In this document: positions 10,011-21,760 of the stretch, piece after piece | Position numbering within the stretch: the first letter of the stretch is position 1 | Layout: every line of letters starts with the position of its first letter | Source of the DNA: Scolanthus callimorphus | Taxonomy: Eukaryota > Cnidaria > Anthozoa > Actiniaria > Edwardsiidae | Reading direction: 5' to 3' | DNA: 64,000 nt | Assembly: GCA_033964015.1 (NCBI GenBank) | Contig: CM066925.1 | Span: forward strand, 11,082,204 to 11,146,203 | Position numbers and translations under genes: made by a program | The notes under the pieces: model-generated | Database searches by the model: none | Seen by the model: the letters and a program-made list of their open reading frames with translations, nothing else | Told to the model about the DNA's origin: nothing

Positions 10011-12700
10011 GAGTACGGAGTGCGTGCAACTGGCAAATAGACTAAAGTGGCGTTTCAAAGCCTTCGGCATTAACACGCGAAACGTTTTTCACAACAACTA
10101 TCAATTGGATATAATTCTAAGTGATAGAGATTGAAATCCAGCTGCGTGGATCTATAGTTTATAAAGGATTTTTAAATACTACATGAAACACAAGAACACA
10201 AACAACCAGCTTAGCACATAATTTTAATCACCACCTATTGTGATATTTTTCAAAGCTTTGGCGATCTTTGCCCCGCTTTCCCTGCAGGCATTTTGCTCTC
10301 TGTACCTTGTGATGGGCTCCGATTGACCCACTTAGCTGGATACACGAACGGGACAGCCTAACAGTTTTAAATAGCCGTCAAGCTATCGCGGGTCATTGCA
10401 AGTGGACCAATGGACCAAGACTATGGTTTTCACGTTAAACTACAGTCGGAGTAGCTTCACTCTTTTCTGATATTTCTTAGCCAAGGTGTCGTGGTTGCGT
10501 GTCATTAAACGCGAGTGAAGTTTGAGACTCTTACACGTCGCAGGGTGCAGTCTTTAGGAAACACAATATGAGAGACGATTTTATAGATTAATATTTTATT
10601 GGTTCTTTTTTAACCTTTCTATACCTTTTCAGTAACTGTGGTCCTTTTTGTGTATCAGTATTCCCGTGCACAGCTGTTTCTGACTAATCATAGAGTTTGA
10701 GCATGCGCATCAAATACCCTCCTTCCAGACCAACTTTCGGCCGAGTGCGTTCGGTCTCCCTGTGGTGCCAAGAAGAAGGCCTGGTGTTTGACAAGGAAAA
10801 TCGTGGCATTCGCGCGTTCGATTTCAGTTCGAACGGGTTTTGGATGTTGTCAGAGAATTAATCTCACTGTTCGATATGATTTTGTCCGATATTTCTACTG
10901 TTAAGGCAATATTTTGTCTTCTCCAAGTACTGGTGTCGATTTCAGCTAGTTCGAGAAGTCGAATTTTCGACAAGAAACTGTGAGAATCCTGAAGTTTTCC
11001 CAACAACCTCGCCAACTGTTCTGGAATCTTCAATCTTCCTCCGAGAGATACCGACCAACTTATCCGTGATACGCCGACAGAATTTTCTGCAGGTAATTTT
11101 TGAAACTACTGTACTTTACATATGCCAATTCAGTATTATCTTCTTGCAAATTTCATGTCATGTAACTTGTTTGTTGTTCCAAACTTCTGTCTACAATTTT
11201 GCCCTCTGGTCACGCTTTGTTGTGCTGTGGTTTAAGTTATTCCTGTATTTTCATTTTTTCGGACGTTTAGCTTATTCGCTTATCTTCAAAATTGGAGTTA
11301 TTGCATGCTTGCAGTGCTTCCCTCCTGATTGTCTTGACTTAGAATTTTTGTAGCAACTTAACCAATTTTAGGGGAAGCTGTGAGAGTATTTCTGAGATAA
11401 AATGAATTTTAGAATTGTCATGAAAGTTTATAATTCATTTACAATTGTTTACAGTAATATAGTAGCCAAATCCAAGACCAGACTAATGTGATCTGTGGTC
11501 ATATGGTGCAACTTGGGAAATAAATTTTCTTCTGGCATCTATTTTTGGTATGTAGCCATTAATGTCAATGCAAGTTTCTAGAATTTTTCTTTTCACATTG
11601 TGGGGGAATTTCCACAGAGCAAGGCTCCAATTAATTCCCAAGTATTTGTAGTAGGTTAGTGTAGGATTCCCAAGTATTTGTAGTAGGTTAGTGTGTTATG
11701 ATTCATTGAGGGTACAGTGTGGACTATTACAGGACTACTTTTCTGCAAAGAAACTCGAGCAGTCGCTGAACAGTCTGAATTTGATCTTGTATCCACTGCA
11801 GACAAAGTGGATTGTTTTCTGGGGGTATCATTATTTTACTGCTATATGAATATGCATGCTGGATGTGATGATACGGTTAAGCAGGGTTTGAGTTTACATT
11901 TACAAATTTATTTGAAAACAAAAATAATTGAATGGAAATTTGCCTGTTTTTTAAGTACCCTATATCAGAAATGGTCTCTGGAATAGAGCATATTCCAGAT
12001 GGCTGTCATAACTCACAATAACTATGCAGTCAGTCATATAAATTTTTGTTTAAAATTGGATTTAGTTTCACTACTGCATCACATGACATCAGCTCTACAC
12101 CCGTATGTACTATAATGTACTGACTCATTGTATGCTTCCTTCCAGGTTGCTGGAGCTGTCAGCTACATCCTGCTTCTGCTGATTAAATTGGGCCAGGGAC
12201 AATATTGATGGAGATAGCAAACACCTTTGTAGACTTTCATAGATAGTGAATACAAACATAATGCCTGCTGCATTTGGATGGGGTCGGGGGGACATTGAAT
12301 CCTTTTGCCACCCAGCTTATTTAAATGTTGTTTTTAGAAATGGTTCTATAGTGCCATGGCAAGTTATCTAGCCTGAATCAAAGATAAATTGTATGTGGGA
12401 GCTAGCTTCTTTTACAGTAAATATATCAAGTCATTATGCACCAAACCAATGAGGACTTTATTGTGATACTAAGGCCACACATGGGCATATTATATTACCC
12501 ATATCAGTCTTCGAAGGAGTGAACGAACAAAACAGACACCCCTGGGATCTGTACTGTTTACAGTACTTTACACACAATCATTGTAATACTGTAGAGACGT
12601 AAGCACTTCTAGCCAGGAGGACATACGCATTGTAAGGAGCAATTTTCAATCACTTTGTAATTACTCTTATAGGTTTTATTTGAATTGGGGTAATCACTTT
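10011..12700. other. No supported gene
   Basis: Possible splice-like signals occur (for example TTCTGCAG followed by GTAATT near 11090, and a CTTCCAG acceptor near 12145), so a spliced non-coding transcript cannot be excluded. None of the open frames has recognisable protein content. A 31-bp tandem duplication (CCCAAGTATTTGTAGTAGGT) is present near 11640-11695. Confidence 0.35.
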
Positions 12701-12728
12701 GTGATTGGTTTCACTAAAAGTCATATGA

Positions 12729-12928
12729 AATAGACCTCCTCGGCTTGGGCGTAATGGTGTCCCATTTCAGATTACGTTGCATTCATTTGAATAACCTTTC
12801 TTTGTCTGGGCTGCTTCCATATTCATATATCCTATGGTGTGCAGCAGAAAAACAAAGAAACAATACTCATGGGAATGCCACGTGATCTGAAATGGGAAAA
12901 ACAAACAGGCAAGCCAAGGAGGTCTATT
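12729..12928. mobile_element. 200-bp palindromic MITE
   Basis: AATAGACCTCCTCGGCTTGG at the left end is matched by the inverted GCCAAGGAGGTCTATT at the right. A second inverted block, CCCATTTCAGAT and ATCTGAAATGGG, lies inside. It is non-coding. Confidence 0.65.
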
Positions 12929-14300
12929 CACTCCAACATGTACATTTACATTTCATGGGCATCAAAAACTTATAGATAATTGTGGGAAGTTCATCAAAGA
13001 ATGCATATGGTGTACGTTTTATTTCACTCTCATTATCTTGTGCTTTCTATGCACCATTGGTACTTGATACTAGGCTACCATAGCTGGTGAGCCTAAAATG
13101 TACACCATATGTATTGACTGTAATACTGTACAGTCAACTTCCAAGCCCTAGGCTTAGCCATAGGGGCTAAAGCGGGAGTTCTAACATTGACAGGAAAAAG
13201 TATACCATGTTTAAGTAGTAACAATATTTACACAGCATTTTGATTATGGCTGTCGTAATTTTTTTTCAGAAACTTGAAATGCCTAAGCACATTAATCCCA
13301 ATAGTATAATTTACAACTTAAGGGGTTCTTAATGCAACCAGGGAGGGTTTGATAGGTTTAGCTCATAACTTGGGGAATTGTAGGAAATTTTGCTTACAGC
13401 CAGGAGGGCATATGCATTTTTCATGGGGGGGGGGGGGGGCATAAGTAGAAATGCACCACTTGAAAATTTTCATCCAATGTTTTCACTATAATCACAAGGA
13501 AAATATAATATTCTAGATTTCCTCTGATTTTCACATGCCGTTTAATTGAGCTCTCCTCCTGTTACGGTAGTGATTCCTGTCGATGTCTTCCCCTCAAATT
13601 TGTCTTTAACAAGTACCGGGGGGGGGGGGGGGGGGGGCATAAGTAAAAATGCACCAGGGATTAGGGGGCAGAAATATGTGGAATGTATAGACAATCTCTC
13701 AATGAAATATAAGTTGACATTTTTATCAATCATCCATATTTCATTTAACTCGCTGAGATATTCGGTGCATCTGTGACGCAGATGGCTCGGTTGATTTCCG
13801 CACAAGCGACACTGCGCATGTAATAAAGTGACGTGTTGTTCTATGAAGGCGCTGCATCGTAAGAAAGGAAAAAATTATTTTAGGAAATCCAGTCGGCGTA
13901 TCATAAATTTTTCAGCTCGCATGTATCCGCAAAAGCCTAAATTATATTCTCGATATTAGCGTTGTTTTGAGAAAACTTCAGAACTTCCGAAGGAGCTTGC
14001 TTTTTTCTTCCTTGATCAATAGCGCTAAATAGTAACGCGAAATTCTGCGCTCCAAACAAAGTGCGTTCATAATAGTTTCTTTGTCATTATCTGGTCATGT
14101 ATTTTGCCCATATGAAAGTTTAAAGACTTCCCTCACTGGAGCAATAAAAGAAAATACGAGAAAACAGCGTGAAATATTTTTTTACTCGCCTTTTAGTGTC
14201 AGCTTCCCGCTAGTCACAAATCAAAACTCCCGCCATCTTGAAAGCTTCTGTGCAATGCCGCTGGTTATTTGAGCCGGCACAAACGCTACGCATGCTCAGA
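12929..14300. other. No supported gene; poly-G tracts
   Basis: Two long G runs sit at about 13427-13438 and 13619-13637, each followed by GCATAAGTA and AATGCACCA, so they are two copies of one short motif. The overlapping open frames at 13542-13805 are compositionally biased translations of these tracts. I see no gene. Confidence 0.4.
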
Positions 14301-14319
14301 CTCTAATAACGAAAATCCC

Positions 14320-15000
14320 GGTCCCGAAACAGCTGTGCGTGACCCTGTATTTCACCCTGCACCAGCCTATCTGTTGAAAAGGTTGCAATGTGTCCAATTA
14401 GCAACCGCTGGGTTCGTGCTCAAGAGGTTTGCAGATATCAAGGACATTTTCTACTGAATTGGCTTCCCATCGAAGAAAGGCGGGATTACCATCTGTTACA
14501 ACTAACGTACAAGGCATTGCATTTTCCCGTCTGGCCTTCTTATCTGCCTCTTGAACGTCATGTCTTGGCCAGGACCTTGAGATCCTCATATGCTCTAACA
14601 TTAACACTACCCAGATTCGAAGGGACTTTTCAACATTCATGTGCTAAACTTTTTAACCCAAAGAAATTCGCAATACACATGAGCAAAGGGTTTTCCTTCG
14701 AAAGAGTAAGGCCCATTTCAATAGTGGCCAAAGAAAGATTGGCCTTAATGCCAAATTAAGCCACATCATCTCCCTTGCTGCCTTTTCCCTTTGTTACCTT
14801 GCATATACCCCCATATTTATGCACATTACACCTCACATAGTTAATTAAATATATAAGTCAACTTTTTTTTAACAAATTAGATATAATAGACACAATAAAA
14901 TTACAATGAAATTTTGAACTTAGTTCTTAGGACCTCTGGATGAAGAGCCAAATTTCTAAATTTGGAAAGCCAGGGTGGATCATTATTGTTATTATTATGC
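14320..15000 (+). pseudogene. Decayed 3' fragment of a non-LTR retrotransposon (reverse-transcriptase tail)
   Basis: Translated pieces read RLQCVQLATAGFVLKRF in one frame and then, in another, NWLPIEERRDYHLLQLTYKA, LRSSYALTLTLPRF and KLFNPKKF. These match the typical C-terminal region of CR1/L2/jockey-type LINE ORF2 proteins (LHWLPV..R..YKLLLLTFKALHG..P.YL, then LRSS). At least one frame change near 14445 and the missing upstream RT domain show that it is dead and 5'-truncated. The 3' end shows ATTATTGTTATTATTATG microsatellite-like sequence, as expected for this LINE class. Confidence 0.7.
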
Positions 15001-15980
15001 ACAAGAGCAAAAAAAGAGCAAAAAAGAAAAATGGGCGACATCAGATTGATCTAATAATGGGTTCATGAGTCATTCATTGCATAATTTTTTTCACCAACTA
15101 GATTATGGCAAACAACACATTGCCAGTTGAAATGTTTCACAGGAGGTGCAAATATGGAAGAGATAAACATGAACGCAGTATTATATTGCTTGTTTGTGAA
15201 GGTCAAGGACGTCAATGTTTTTAGGAGGCCCAGTCCCGGTGGAGGTCGAAATTATTTATCATGACACGCAATTGTTCTGCTGCTAAATTCAAGCTGCGTT
15301 CTTCACATCTCGAATGCATGTGACTTCCTGTTATTGGGAATCGTGGTTCAGCGGGTCATTTCAGTTCATACAGTCCCATGCCAAAGACTAAGACCCCAAA
15401 GCGAATTCATTCCCTACACGAGGTAAGAGTGCCTTTCAAGTGCCTGAAGTGCAAATGCATTTCTGTTTCGCCCTGTTTCCACTTAAACTCACGAATAAAC
15501 AGCAGAAAAGAACAAGTGACAGTACACTTTACAAACTGTCCCATTGTTGCGCAGTACTGCGCAGTTAAGCAAGCCAAAATTACGGACAACACTGAGCAAG
15601 ATACACGCATATATGCTACGGACATAGAGACTTGCAACTTTTAAATTTCCAACAGGACGAAAATTAGCCTTGCTCTCCGCCCGCTCCGAGCAATAATATG
15701 CTTAAGCTGCTTTCGTCAGCTCTTGCTTTTCTGTCGAGCAAGTTATTAGTTACAGTCAAACGACATAAAGCGGAATGGAATATTCAGTTATTCAGAATGG
15801 AATATTCAGTTCATATTGCTTTCATGTTGATTGATTGAAAGGAGAAGCGTTGAACAGAACACCGCCATTTAAGGGGCATAAGGGTATAAGGCATTTCCCT
15901 AGTTTATCAACCTATTCCCGTAGTTTTAGGTTTGGAAAGCCGGACTGAAAATTGACATTGTTTTAACTCCATATAATAGA
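15001..15980. other. Upstream region of peptide gene A
   Basis: No gene is supported. The open frames at 15378-15644 look fortuitous. The last 50 bp share blocks with the upstream region of the second peptide gene: ACTGAAAATTGA (about 15945 here, 23092 there) and ATAGAAAACGAG just before the start codon here. This suggests conserved 5' UTR or promoter sequence. In the second gene the two blocks are pushed about 150 bp apart. Confidence 0.45.
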
Positions 15981-15989
15981 AAACGAGCC

Positions 15990-17813
15990 ATGAAGACAAA
16001 GATGCTTATTGTCGTGTCGGCCATGATCGTTATCAGTTTGGCGGTCACAGGAAAGGCACACGATGACCATAGGGGTTACCCGGACAAAATCGAGAGCAGG
16101 AATCTGGAGTTCTTAATGACCACTGATAGTAAGTTACTTTCCTCTTTTTTACCCTTTAGTATCTTGAGGGTTTAGTATTTTTAGTACAGTTTAAGATACC
16201 TTTAATTATTGCAAGTCTTTATTCATCATATAAAAATATTTATCTTATGTTACATGTACAATTATCATCAAACGATTGATCACGCTTTCGCGCATCGCTT
16301 TTGCAAAGAGCTATAGGAAAATTAACCTCGTCTTGGTGCACAGTGCGCAGGGTATTCTGGGCGCAGTTGGAAGGTGAAAATATGGTTTGATTTGGGGAAC
16401 AGCTAGAAAGGGTGCAATTAATTGATCATGTAAAATGACGGGAGTGAAGGTTCACTGGTTCTGGATCACTTTCTCGTGGCAAGAGGCCATTATCGTACCC
16501 AGCCTTTCCCGGCTCGTCTGCTCGCAGAGGGTCTGGGGACATCCATTTGAGGTCCTTCGCTGATTGGCTGATTTTGAACCTCGAGGAATGCGCAGAAAAA
16601 TTCTCAATGGCTCTGTATCAAAACTCGCGTACATAAAAGTAGCTTAATCTCGCCTTATAAAAACGTATCTGTCAAAATATCCCTGGCATTCGTTTCCTAG
16701 TCGTCTTTTCGACCTATGCTTTCGACTTGAACGCTCTAAAAGTAATTGTGAAGCATAAAACCACGGCATTTTCTTTCACGCATACGTCGGTGGATGTCAC
16801 CAGAGCCATTCTCGTACCCCATTCTCCTACCCAGAGCTCCCCGGCTCGTCACCTCGCGGGGGAGGCTCTGGTGACAGCCACCGAAGCATGCTCAAAATAA
16901 AATGGTGGTTTTAAAAGTATAGGTTGAACAGACGACTACGTTTTTATAAAGCGAGTTAGTGCTCCTGGGTGTTGGGCTCCTGTTGAAACCTAGGTCATAA
17001 TTGTCTTCAAAGAATGTCAAAAAATTAATAAGGAATTTCGAGTCTTTAGCGTGGCGGCATAGGCCTTTTTTGGAATAAACTGGTAGTCGTTGTGCCCTCT
17101 GGTCTAGCTTCATTCTTGAATTCCACTGTGAAAAACTCGGCCAATAGACCTTTTTTCCAAAATGGCCGCCGCAAGTTCACATGTCTTAAAATTAAACTGA
17201 CTGAAAATCAGACACTAGAAAGAGCATAATCACATTAGTAATCCTTCAAATTTTCGTTATGCCAATATATGACGCATATACCCCCAGTCATTCAAACATC
17301 TGTAAATTTTCAAATTTTCAACTTTCGTTTTCTCGGAAGATATTTTATATAATGCAGCGAAATTTTGTAGTTTTACTAAAGTGATGATGTGTGTTCTAGT
17401 GCTGGTGTTCATTTTTAACAAAAATCTATTTTAATTTTCTGCGGCCATTTTGGAAAAAGGTCTATTCTTTGTACCTAATCTAGACCATAATACATTACGA
17501 TCCACGACTTCGGGTGTATCTGAAAACAGGCCTATTCGTTCGCGGTCATTAATTTGTTTTTTTCTCGCAGGGCCTATAGGAAGGAGAAAGAGAGAGGCTC
17601 ACGGCATTCAGGCTGGTTCCATCAACGAGCAGCACGAGAAGCAGGACGGTCTGACGGCCAAGTACGTATGACAGCAATCGCCTTGTGATTGGCTGGCTTA
17701 ACAAGACGTCAACCAATAGGAAGTCTAATTCACTCTCGACTGTCGTCTGAGATCCGCTCTAATGGTTGATGACTTTGTTTATCAGGCGCTTGCTACTGAG
17801 ACGTCAAAAGTGA
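15990..17813 (+). CDS. Secreted peptide precursor, copy A (three exons)
   Basis: The predicted product is 85 aa, from exons 15990-16128, 17571-17661 and 17786-17813. Borders are GT-AG and phases 1 and 2 join cleanly. The N-terminus is a signal peptide (MKTKMLIVVS, then a hydrophobic stretch to about residue 22). A 28-residue segment without cysteines follows, then the multibasic site RRKR at residues 51-54 followed by EAHG. Next is an acidic/Gln-rich spacer (NEQHEKQDG), and Lys-Arg at 77-78 is formed across the exon 2/3 junction. The short tail ends LLLRRQK. This is the layout of a furin-processed neuropeptide, hormone or secreted-effector precursor. I recognise no family. Exon sizes, phases and flanking sequence match the gene at 23296. 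A polyadenylation signal lies at 17899. Function is unknown. Confidence 0.7.
16440..16890. mobile_element. Copies of the CCCGGCTCGT MITE family in the intron of gene A
   Basis: Two partial copies contain TACCCAGCCTTTCCCGGCTCGTCTGC-like sequence (about 16498) and CCCAGAGCTCCCCGGCTCGT (about 16831), each followed by a GGCTCTGGTGAC-type motif. The same family recurs at 18037, 19560-19675, 27231-27462 and about 57790. These are non-coding. Confidence 0.55.
17147..17462. mobile_element. MITE with TA flanks in intron 1 of gene A
   Basis: The left terminus is GACCTTTTTTCCAAAATGGC and the right terminus is the reverse complement GCCATTTTGGAAAAAGGTC. Each is bordered by TA, which suits a Tc1/mariner-type non-autonomous element of about 316 bp. 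Confidence 0.65.
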
Positions 17814-17898
17814 AGAGAAAAAACAACAAGTGCATTGAACCACTACAAGGACTTGGACAAGACGAGCATAATCGGAAATATAATTACACTTTGTAGCC

Positions 17899-17904
17899 AA
17901 TAAA
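17899..17904 (+). terminator. Polyadenylation signal of peptide gene A
   Basis: AATAAA lies about 85 bp after the stop codon of gene A. The following GGTGCTGGGATAGGG is also found downstream of gene B, near 26926, so the duplication extends past the 3' end. Confidence 0.6.
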
Positions 17905-18036
17905 TGATTCAAATGATTTGGTGCTGGGATAGGGGTATTATTACAGAAAAGAACCATGAAAAATAATCAAAATGCCCGGCAATGGCGTGTATTTTTAAAC
18001 AATAAAATTATCCTTTGCTTCAATTTAGATGTAGTT

Positions 18037-19590
18037 TCATTCTCGTACCCAGAGCTCCCCGGCTCGTCTGCTCGCAGGGGAGGCTCTGGTGACATCCATT
18101 TGAGGACCTTTGCTGATTGGCTGGTTTTGAACGTTGGTGCATGCGCAGAAAGATCTTTCTCTCAACGGCTCTGTATCAAATCTCGCGCATGCGTTAGTGG
18201 CTGTCACCAGAGCCTCCCTCGCGAGGAGACGAGCCGGGGAGGAGTGTAGGTTTTGGTCAAGGGGCGAGTGTCGAGGGTAAGACGTCGAGGGTCGAGGGTA
18301 AAATGTCGAGGGTCGAGGGTAAAATGTCGAGGGTCGAGGGTAAAATGTCGAGGGTCGAGGGTAAAATGTCGAGGGTCCAATTTTTTTCTGCAAATAAATG
18401 AAATAATTTTTTCCCGTGATACATGTTGAAATATTTTTTAAAGAATGCAAATTTTGGTTTTCCTGACTGATACGTGGATAGACTCCGACAGTTGTGCTGA
18501 GAATTTTCCCACCTTTTTCGACCTGCGCGGAGCGGGATAAAACAAAATGTTTTCCGAAAACTCTAGGCGTAAATTTCGGGCAATCTTTTTCAAAATCAAA
18601 TTCCCTAAAACTGTGGCAGATTTGTTGTGCTTTTTCGCCAGAAGTTCTCAGAAAGGTTTCCTCGACAGAGCGTACCGAGCGCGTAAGCACGGCGGATCTT
18701 GGTCAAACAGGAGAACACAAATGAGAACAACAATAAAATCTTTTGGTCTGAGAGTAATATCAAACCAAAGGAAGTCCACTCTACGTTCATCGAACAGGTG
18801 TTTTTCGAAGATTTTGAACACGGCGTTCTTCAACTGGCAATGAACTGGAGTGTTGGTAGTCCCATTGCGATATGCTGCCAGCGCAGAAAAAGCAATCGCC
18901 GACGTGATTTTATACCCAGCACTTACTAGTTTTGCTTCCATGCTACTCATTATACTACAGCTAACTTTTATGAGACTCAGGGATAGGTAGCACAATAAAA
19001 CGAAGCGAAATGAAGTTAGGTCGAATATCATTTGCGATCTTTCACGAAGCACTCTAGTGAAGTGAGCGCTAGAAATAGGTTGTGAAAATGCCGCGGAAAT
19101 CTTGGTTTCCCCGAAGATTGAATAAAAGCAAAACATTAAAATCTTTTCTTGCCCAAAATACTCAGACTCGGCAAGTTTGCTTCGAATTTTGCTGTTTAAC
19201 TTTAGAGATTTCCACGGTTAAACAGAAGATTTTGCTTCCCTTCACGTGCAGTCTAATTAGCGAAGCAAAAGGTTTGATTGACCAAATGTCTGCGATAAGA
19301 AAACTTGTAGCGGCAAGTCTGAAGAAACATCTGCAAGAACGCTTTCACCAACATGCGGGCATGTGAGCGAATAAAGCGGGGAAAACCGAGAATTTGCATT
19401 TAAAAAAGAAATCGACCCTGAGAAAAAGAAAAAAAATGGACCCTCGACATTTTACCCTCGACCCTCGACATTTTACCCTCGACCCTCGATATTTTACCCT
19501 CGACCCTCGACGTCTTACCCTCGACACTCGACCCTCGACCAAAACCTACACTCGCCGGGGAGCTCTGGGTAAGAGAATGATGTAGTTTTG
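18037..19590. mobile_element. Older MITE split by a foldback element
   Basis: The left part begins ATTCTCGTACCCAGAGCTCC and the right part ends GGAGCTCTGGGTAAGAGAAT, its inverse. They form the termini of one element of the CCCGGCTCGT family that has been opened by the 1313-bp insertion at 18242-19554. The uninterrupted structure can be seen at 27231-27462. Confidence 0.7.
18242..19554. mobile_element. Foldback-type element with tandem-repeat termini
   Basis: The ends are inverted: GAGTGTAGGTTTTGGTC on the left and GACCAAAACCTACACTC on the right. Each end then runs into a tandem array of a 21-bp unit (GTCGAGGGTCGAGGGTAAAA plus T), about five units on the left and four on the right, in opposite orientation. 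It is flanked by an 8-bp direct repeat CCGGGGAG at 18234-18241 and 19555-19562. The interior of about 1 kb has overlapping open frames (for example 18648-19136, minus) without recognisable domains, so it is probably non-autonomous. Long inverted termini made of short tandem repeats are the hallmark of Foldback-like DNA transposons. Confidence 0.85.
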
Positions 19591-20357
19591 TCTATCTTTT
19601 CCTAGTACTCCATCTGCGCATGCGTCATTGGCTGTCACAAGGCGACGAGCCCGGGAGGTCTGGGTACGAGAATTGAACGAATGTGTAAAACCAAATGCAG
19701 ATTAACATCCACTCTTGGGAGAACTGATTATTTTAGAAACTGAGTTGCACGATCAGTGTCGTTGATAATCTTTCCTTTTTTCAAGTACTCTTTTTATTTC
19801 AGATTTTAAACTTTTCTCCATGTAATCCCTATAAGACCGGCGGCCATTTTTAAAGGGCCTGCAAGGACTGCATAATTAGCGCGGCGGCCATTTTGTCTCA
19901 GATTGCTGGTAATGTATCCAGGGATTTTTATGTGTGTGTTGGGGGGGGGGGGGGGGGAGATCACGAAGAATGGGGGAAATGTGGTCATATTTCCTTGTCC
20001 CAGTCAGAAGGCGAGCAGCGGAATTCTGGACGCGTTGTAACTTGCCTAGTTATTCATGTTTTAGGCCGGAAAAAAGTGAGTTGCAATGTGCTTAGAGCTA
20101 ATACGAGCTTCTGCTAAAATAGTATTTGGATATCATCTAATATAGTCTACCTTCGTACCATTCACAAGAACAAGTGTATCTTGGCGAGGAAAAATAAACA
20201 CTACCAAAAATGCACTGCAGTGATAGGCCTGGCGGGCAGTCACTATGTTCGAAAGAAGAGTAAGCGTGAGTTCGACGATACAGGCATCGAAATTCGTCAT
20301 TTGGGCCGCGCTTCACGCAAATGAATAATAATAATGTCGTCATTTCGGCGCGCAATA
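19591..20357. other. Repeat remnants
   Basis: A partial inverted end of the CCCGGCTCGT family ends at about 19675. A poly-G run sits at about 19939-19958, and GGCGGCCATTTT motifs near 19840-19890 are shared with other MITEs in the window. No gene is supported. Confidence 0.4.
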
Positions 20358-20713
20358 CACCTCTTTCATAATACAGTTTTCCAAGTAAAAAGCGAAAGAA
20401 ATATTTATGTAGTCAAAAAAATTGTTGTTTCAAAAATCATACATCAGAATACACAGTTTCAGAAAATTCCGTATAAATTGGTTAAATATTGACGAAATGA
20501 TATCCCATTGTATGGGCTTTTCACTAGAAGCCTTTCTAGCCTCGTTTTGGTGTAGTTTGAGAACTTTACGCTTATATCTCGCCCAAAAATTGCTGCTTTA
20601 AAGCTGAACTTCACAAATGCTATAACTTCTAGTAATTTTCATGTCAAAGTTTGAAATAGCATGAAAGTTTAAATGGCTCATGCAAATGAGCGGCGGCCAT
20701 TATGAAAGAGGTG
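20358..20713. mobile_element. 356-bp MITE with TA flanks
   Basis: CACCTCTTTCATAAT at the left and ATTATGAAAGAGGTG at the right are inverted. Both are bordered by TA. Size and target dinucleotide suggest a Tc1/mariner-type non-autonomous element. Confidence 0.65.
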
Positions 20714-21492
20714 TATAAAACTGGGTCACGTGACCCCAACTACCTCTTAACGAGAGTGTCTTGTCAAAATCAATTCTAGAAATACAAAGAACCAATTGAT
20801 ATAAGTCAGACTCAAGTTTCAGTTTAAAATCTCTAACCTGCAGCAAATGGCAGCGAGTTGAATTTTCAAGATTTTATTCAGAATTACCACCATTACACTT
20901 TCTCTAAGGCTTGATGAATTGCGTTTATCAAAATTCGCGCACGCTTCGCGCGCTGTAAATTGTCTTTTATAGGTCAAAAGGGGGGGGGATCACGAAAAGG
21001 TTTAATTGCTCTGAGGGGGGATCATGTTAATCATTGTACTTATAGAGGGAGGATCACTGCATTTTGACCTTGTATTACCCAAAATCCACGAGACAAATCG
21101 TTAGATGTGTGTGAGCTCTGTTTTCTTTCATCGTGAAGTCTGGAGGTTGTGTAGATTTCAAAGGTGAGTGAAGCCAGGGATGTGAGACGCCCATGACATA
21201 GGCAGAGGCGGCCATGTCGCCGTCCATTTTAATTTAGTCGTTCTTGTGCGTTCATTTTTGTCGAACAAGTAGTGAGTGGGTTCAGAGATTAAGCGCTTTT
21301 TGGGAACCAGCGTGTTCACTGTGCAGTGTGCCAAATCGAGCGACCAACCTCAAACAGCGGCAAACGATCCACGAGAAACACGACATCTTGCTATGTGTAT
21401 TAAGAACCTGTGTTACAACACATAGCTTCTTTTCAGAATTATATCGGGATAAATACCGGGTTAAATGATATCAGGTTATATACCGAAATCTA
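20714..21492. other. No supported gene
   Basis: G-rich motifs near 20980-21050 (GGGGGGGATCACG and GGGGGGATCATG) suggest repeat remnants. No open frame has recognisable content. Confidence 0.35.
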
Positions 21493-21760
21493 AGGCGGTG
21501 ATTATTACAAGAGACCGGTACGAAATCAGGGCGATCTCGGCTCTCATAAATTTCTTTACATATTGCGTTTACATGAGGCCGCTCTGAAAAGCGCCTGACC
21601 TGCGCGTGTTCATTCCGGTTGCTGACACGACACGAACGACATTCGAGTCCGTACCGTTCCCACGTAAAACGTGATAAAAAAGGTGGCGATTACACGAGAC
21701 CGGTGCATGAACTCAGATCGCTCAGTCTGAATTCGTACCGGTCTCATGTAATCACCGCCT
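21493..21760. mobile_element. MITE with GGCGGTGAT termini
   Basis: AGGCGGTGATTATTACAAGA and GACCGGTACGAA at the left are matched by the inverted TTCGTACCGGTCTCATGTAA and TCACCGCCT at the right. A further internal copy of the terminal motif (GTGGCGATTACACGAGACCG) is at 21683. It is non-coding. Confidence 0.65.

Noticed and set aside
10824..11353. Possible spliced gene with frames on both strands
   Set aside because: There are isolated donor- and acceptor-like signals, but no frame continues across them with recognisable protein content.
13542..13805. Overlapping frames with poly-Gly or poly-Pro stretches
   Set aside because: These are translations of a poly-G tract with no family match.
18037..18690. 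217-residue minus-strand open frame with PSTFYPR repeats
   Set aside because: The repeated peptide is just the translation of the 21-bp terminal array of the foldback element. It crosses an insertion boundary and has no independent coding evidence.
18648..19136. 162-residue minus-strand frame inside the foldback element
   Set aside because: I see no transposase or other domain and no splice context. It may be a remnant, but I cannot support a gene.
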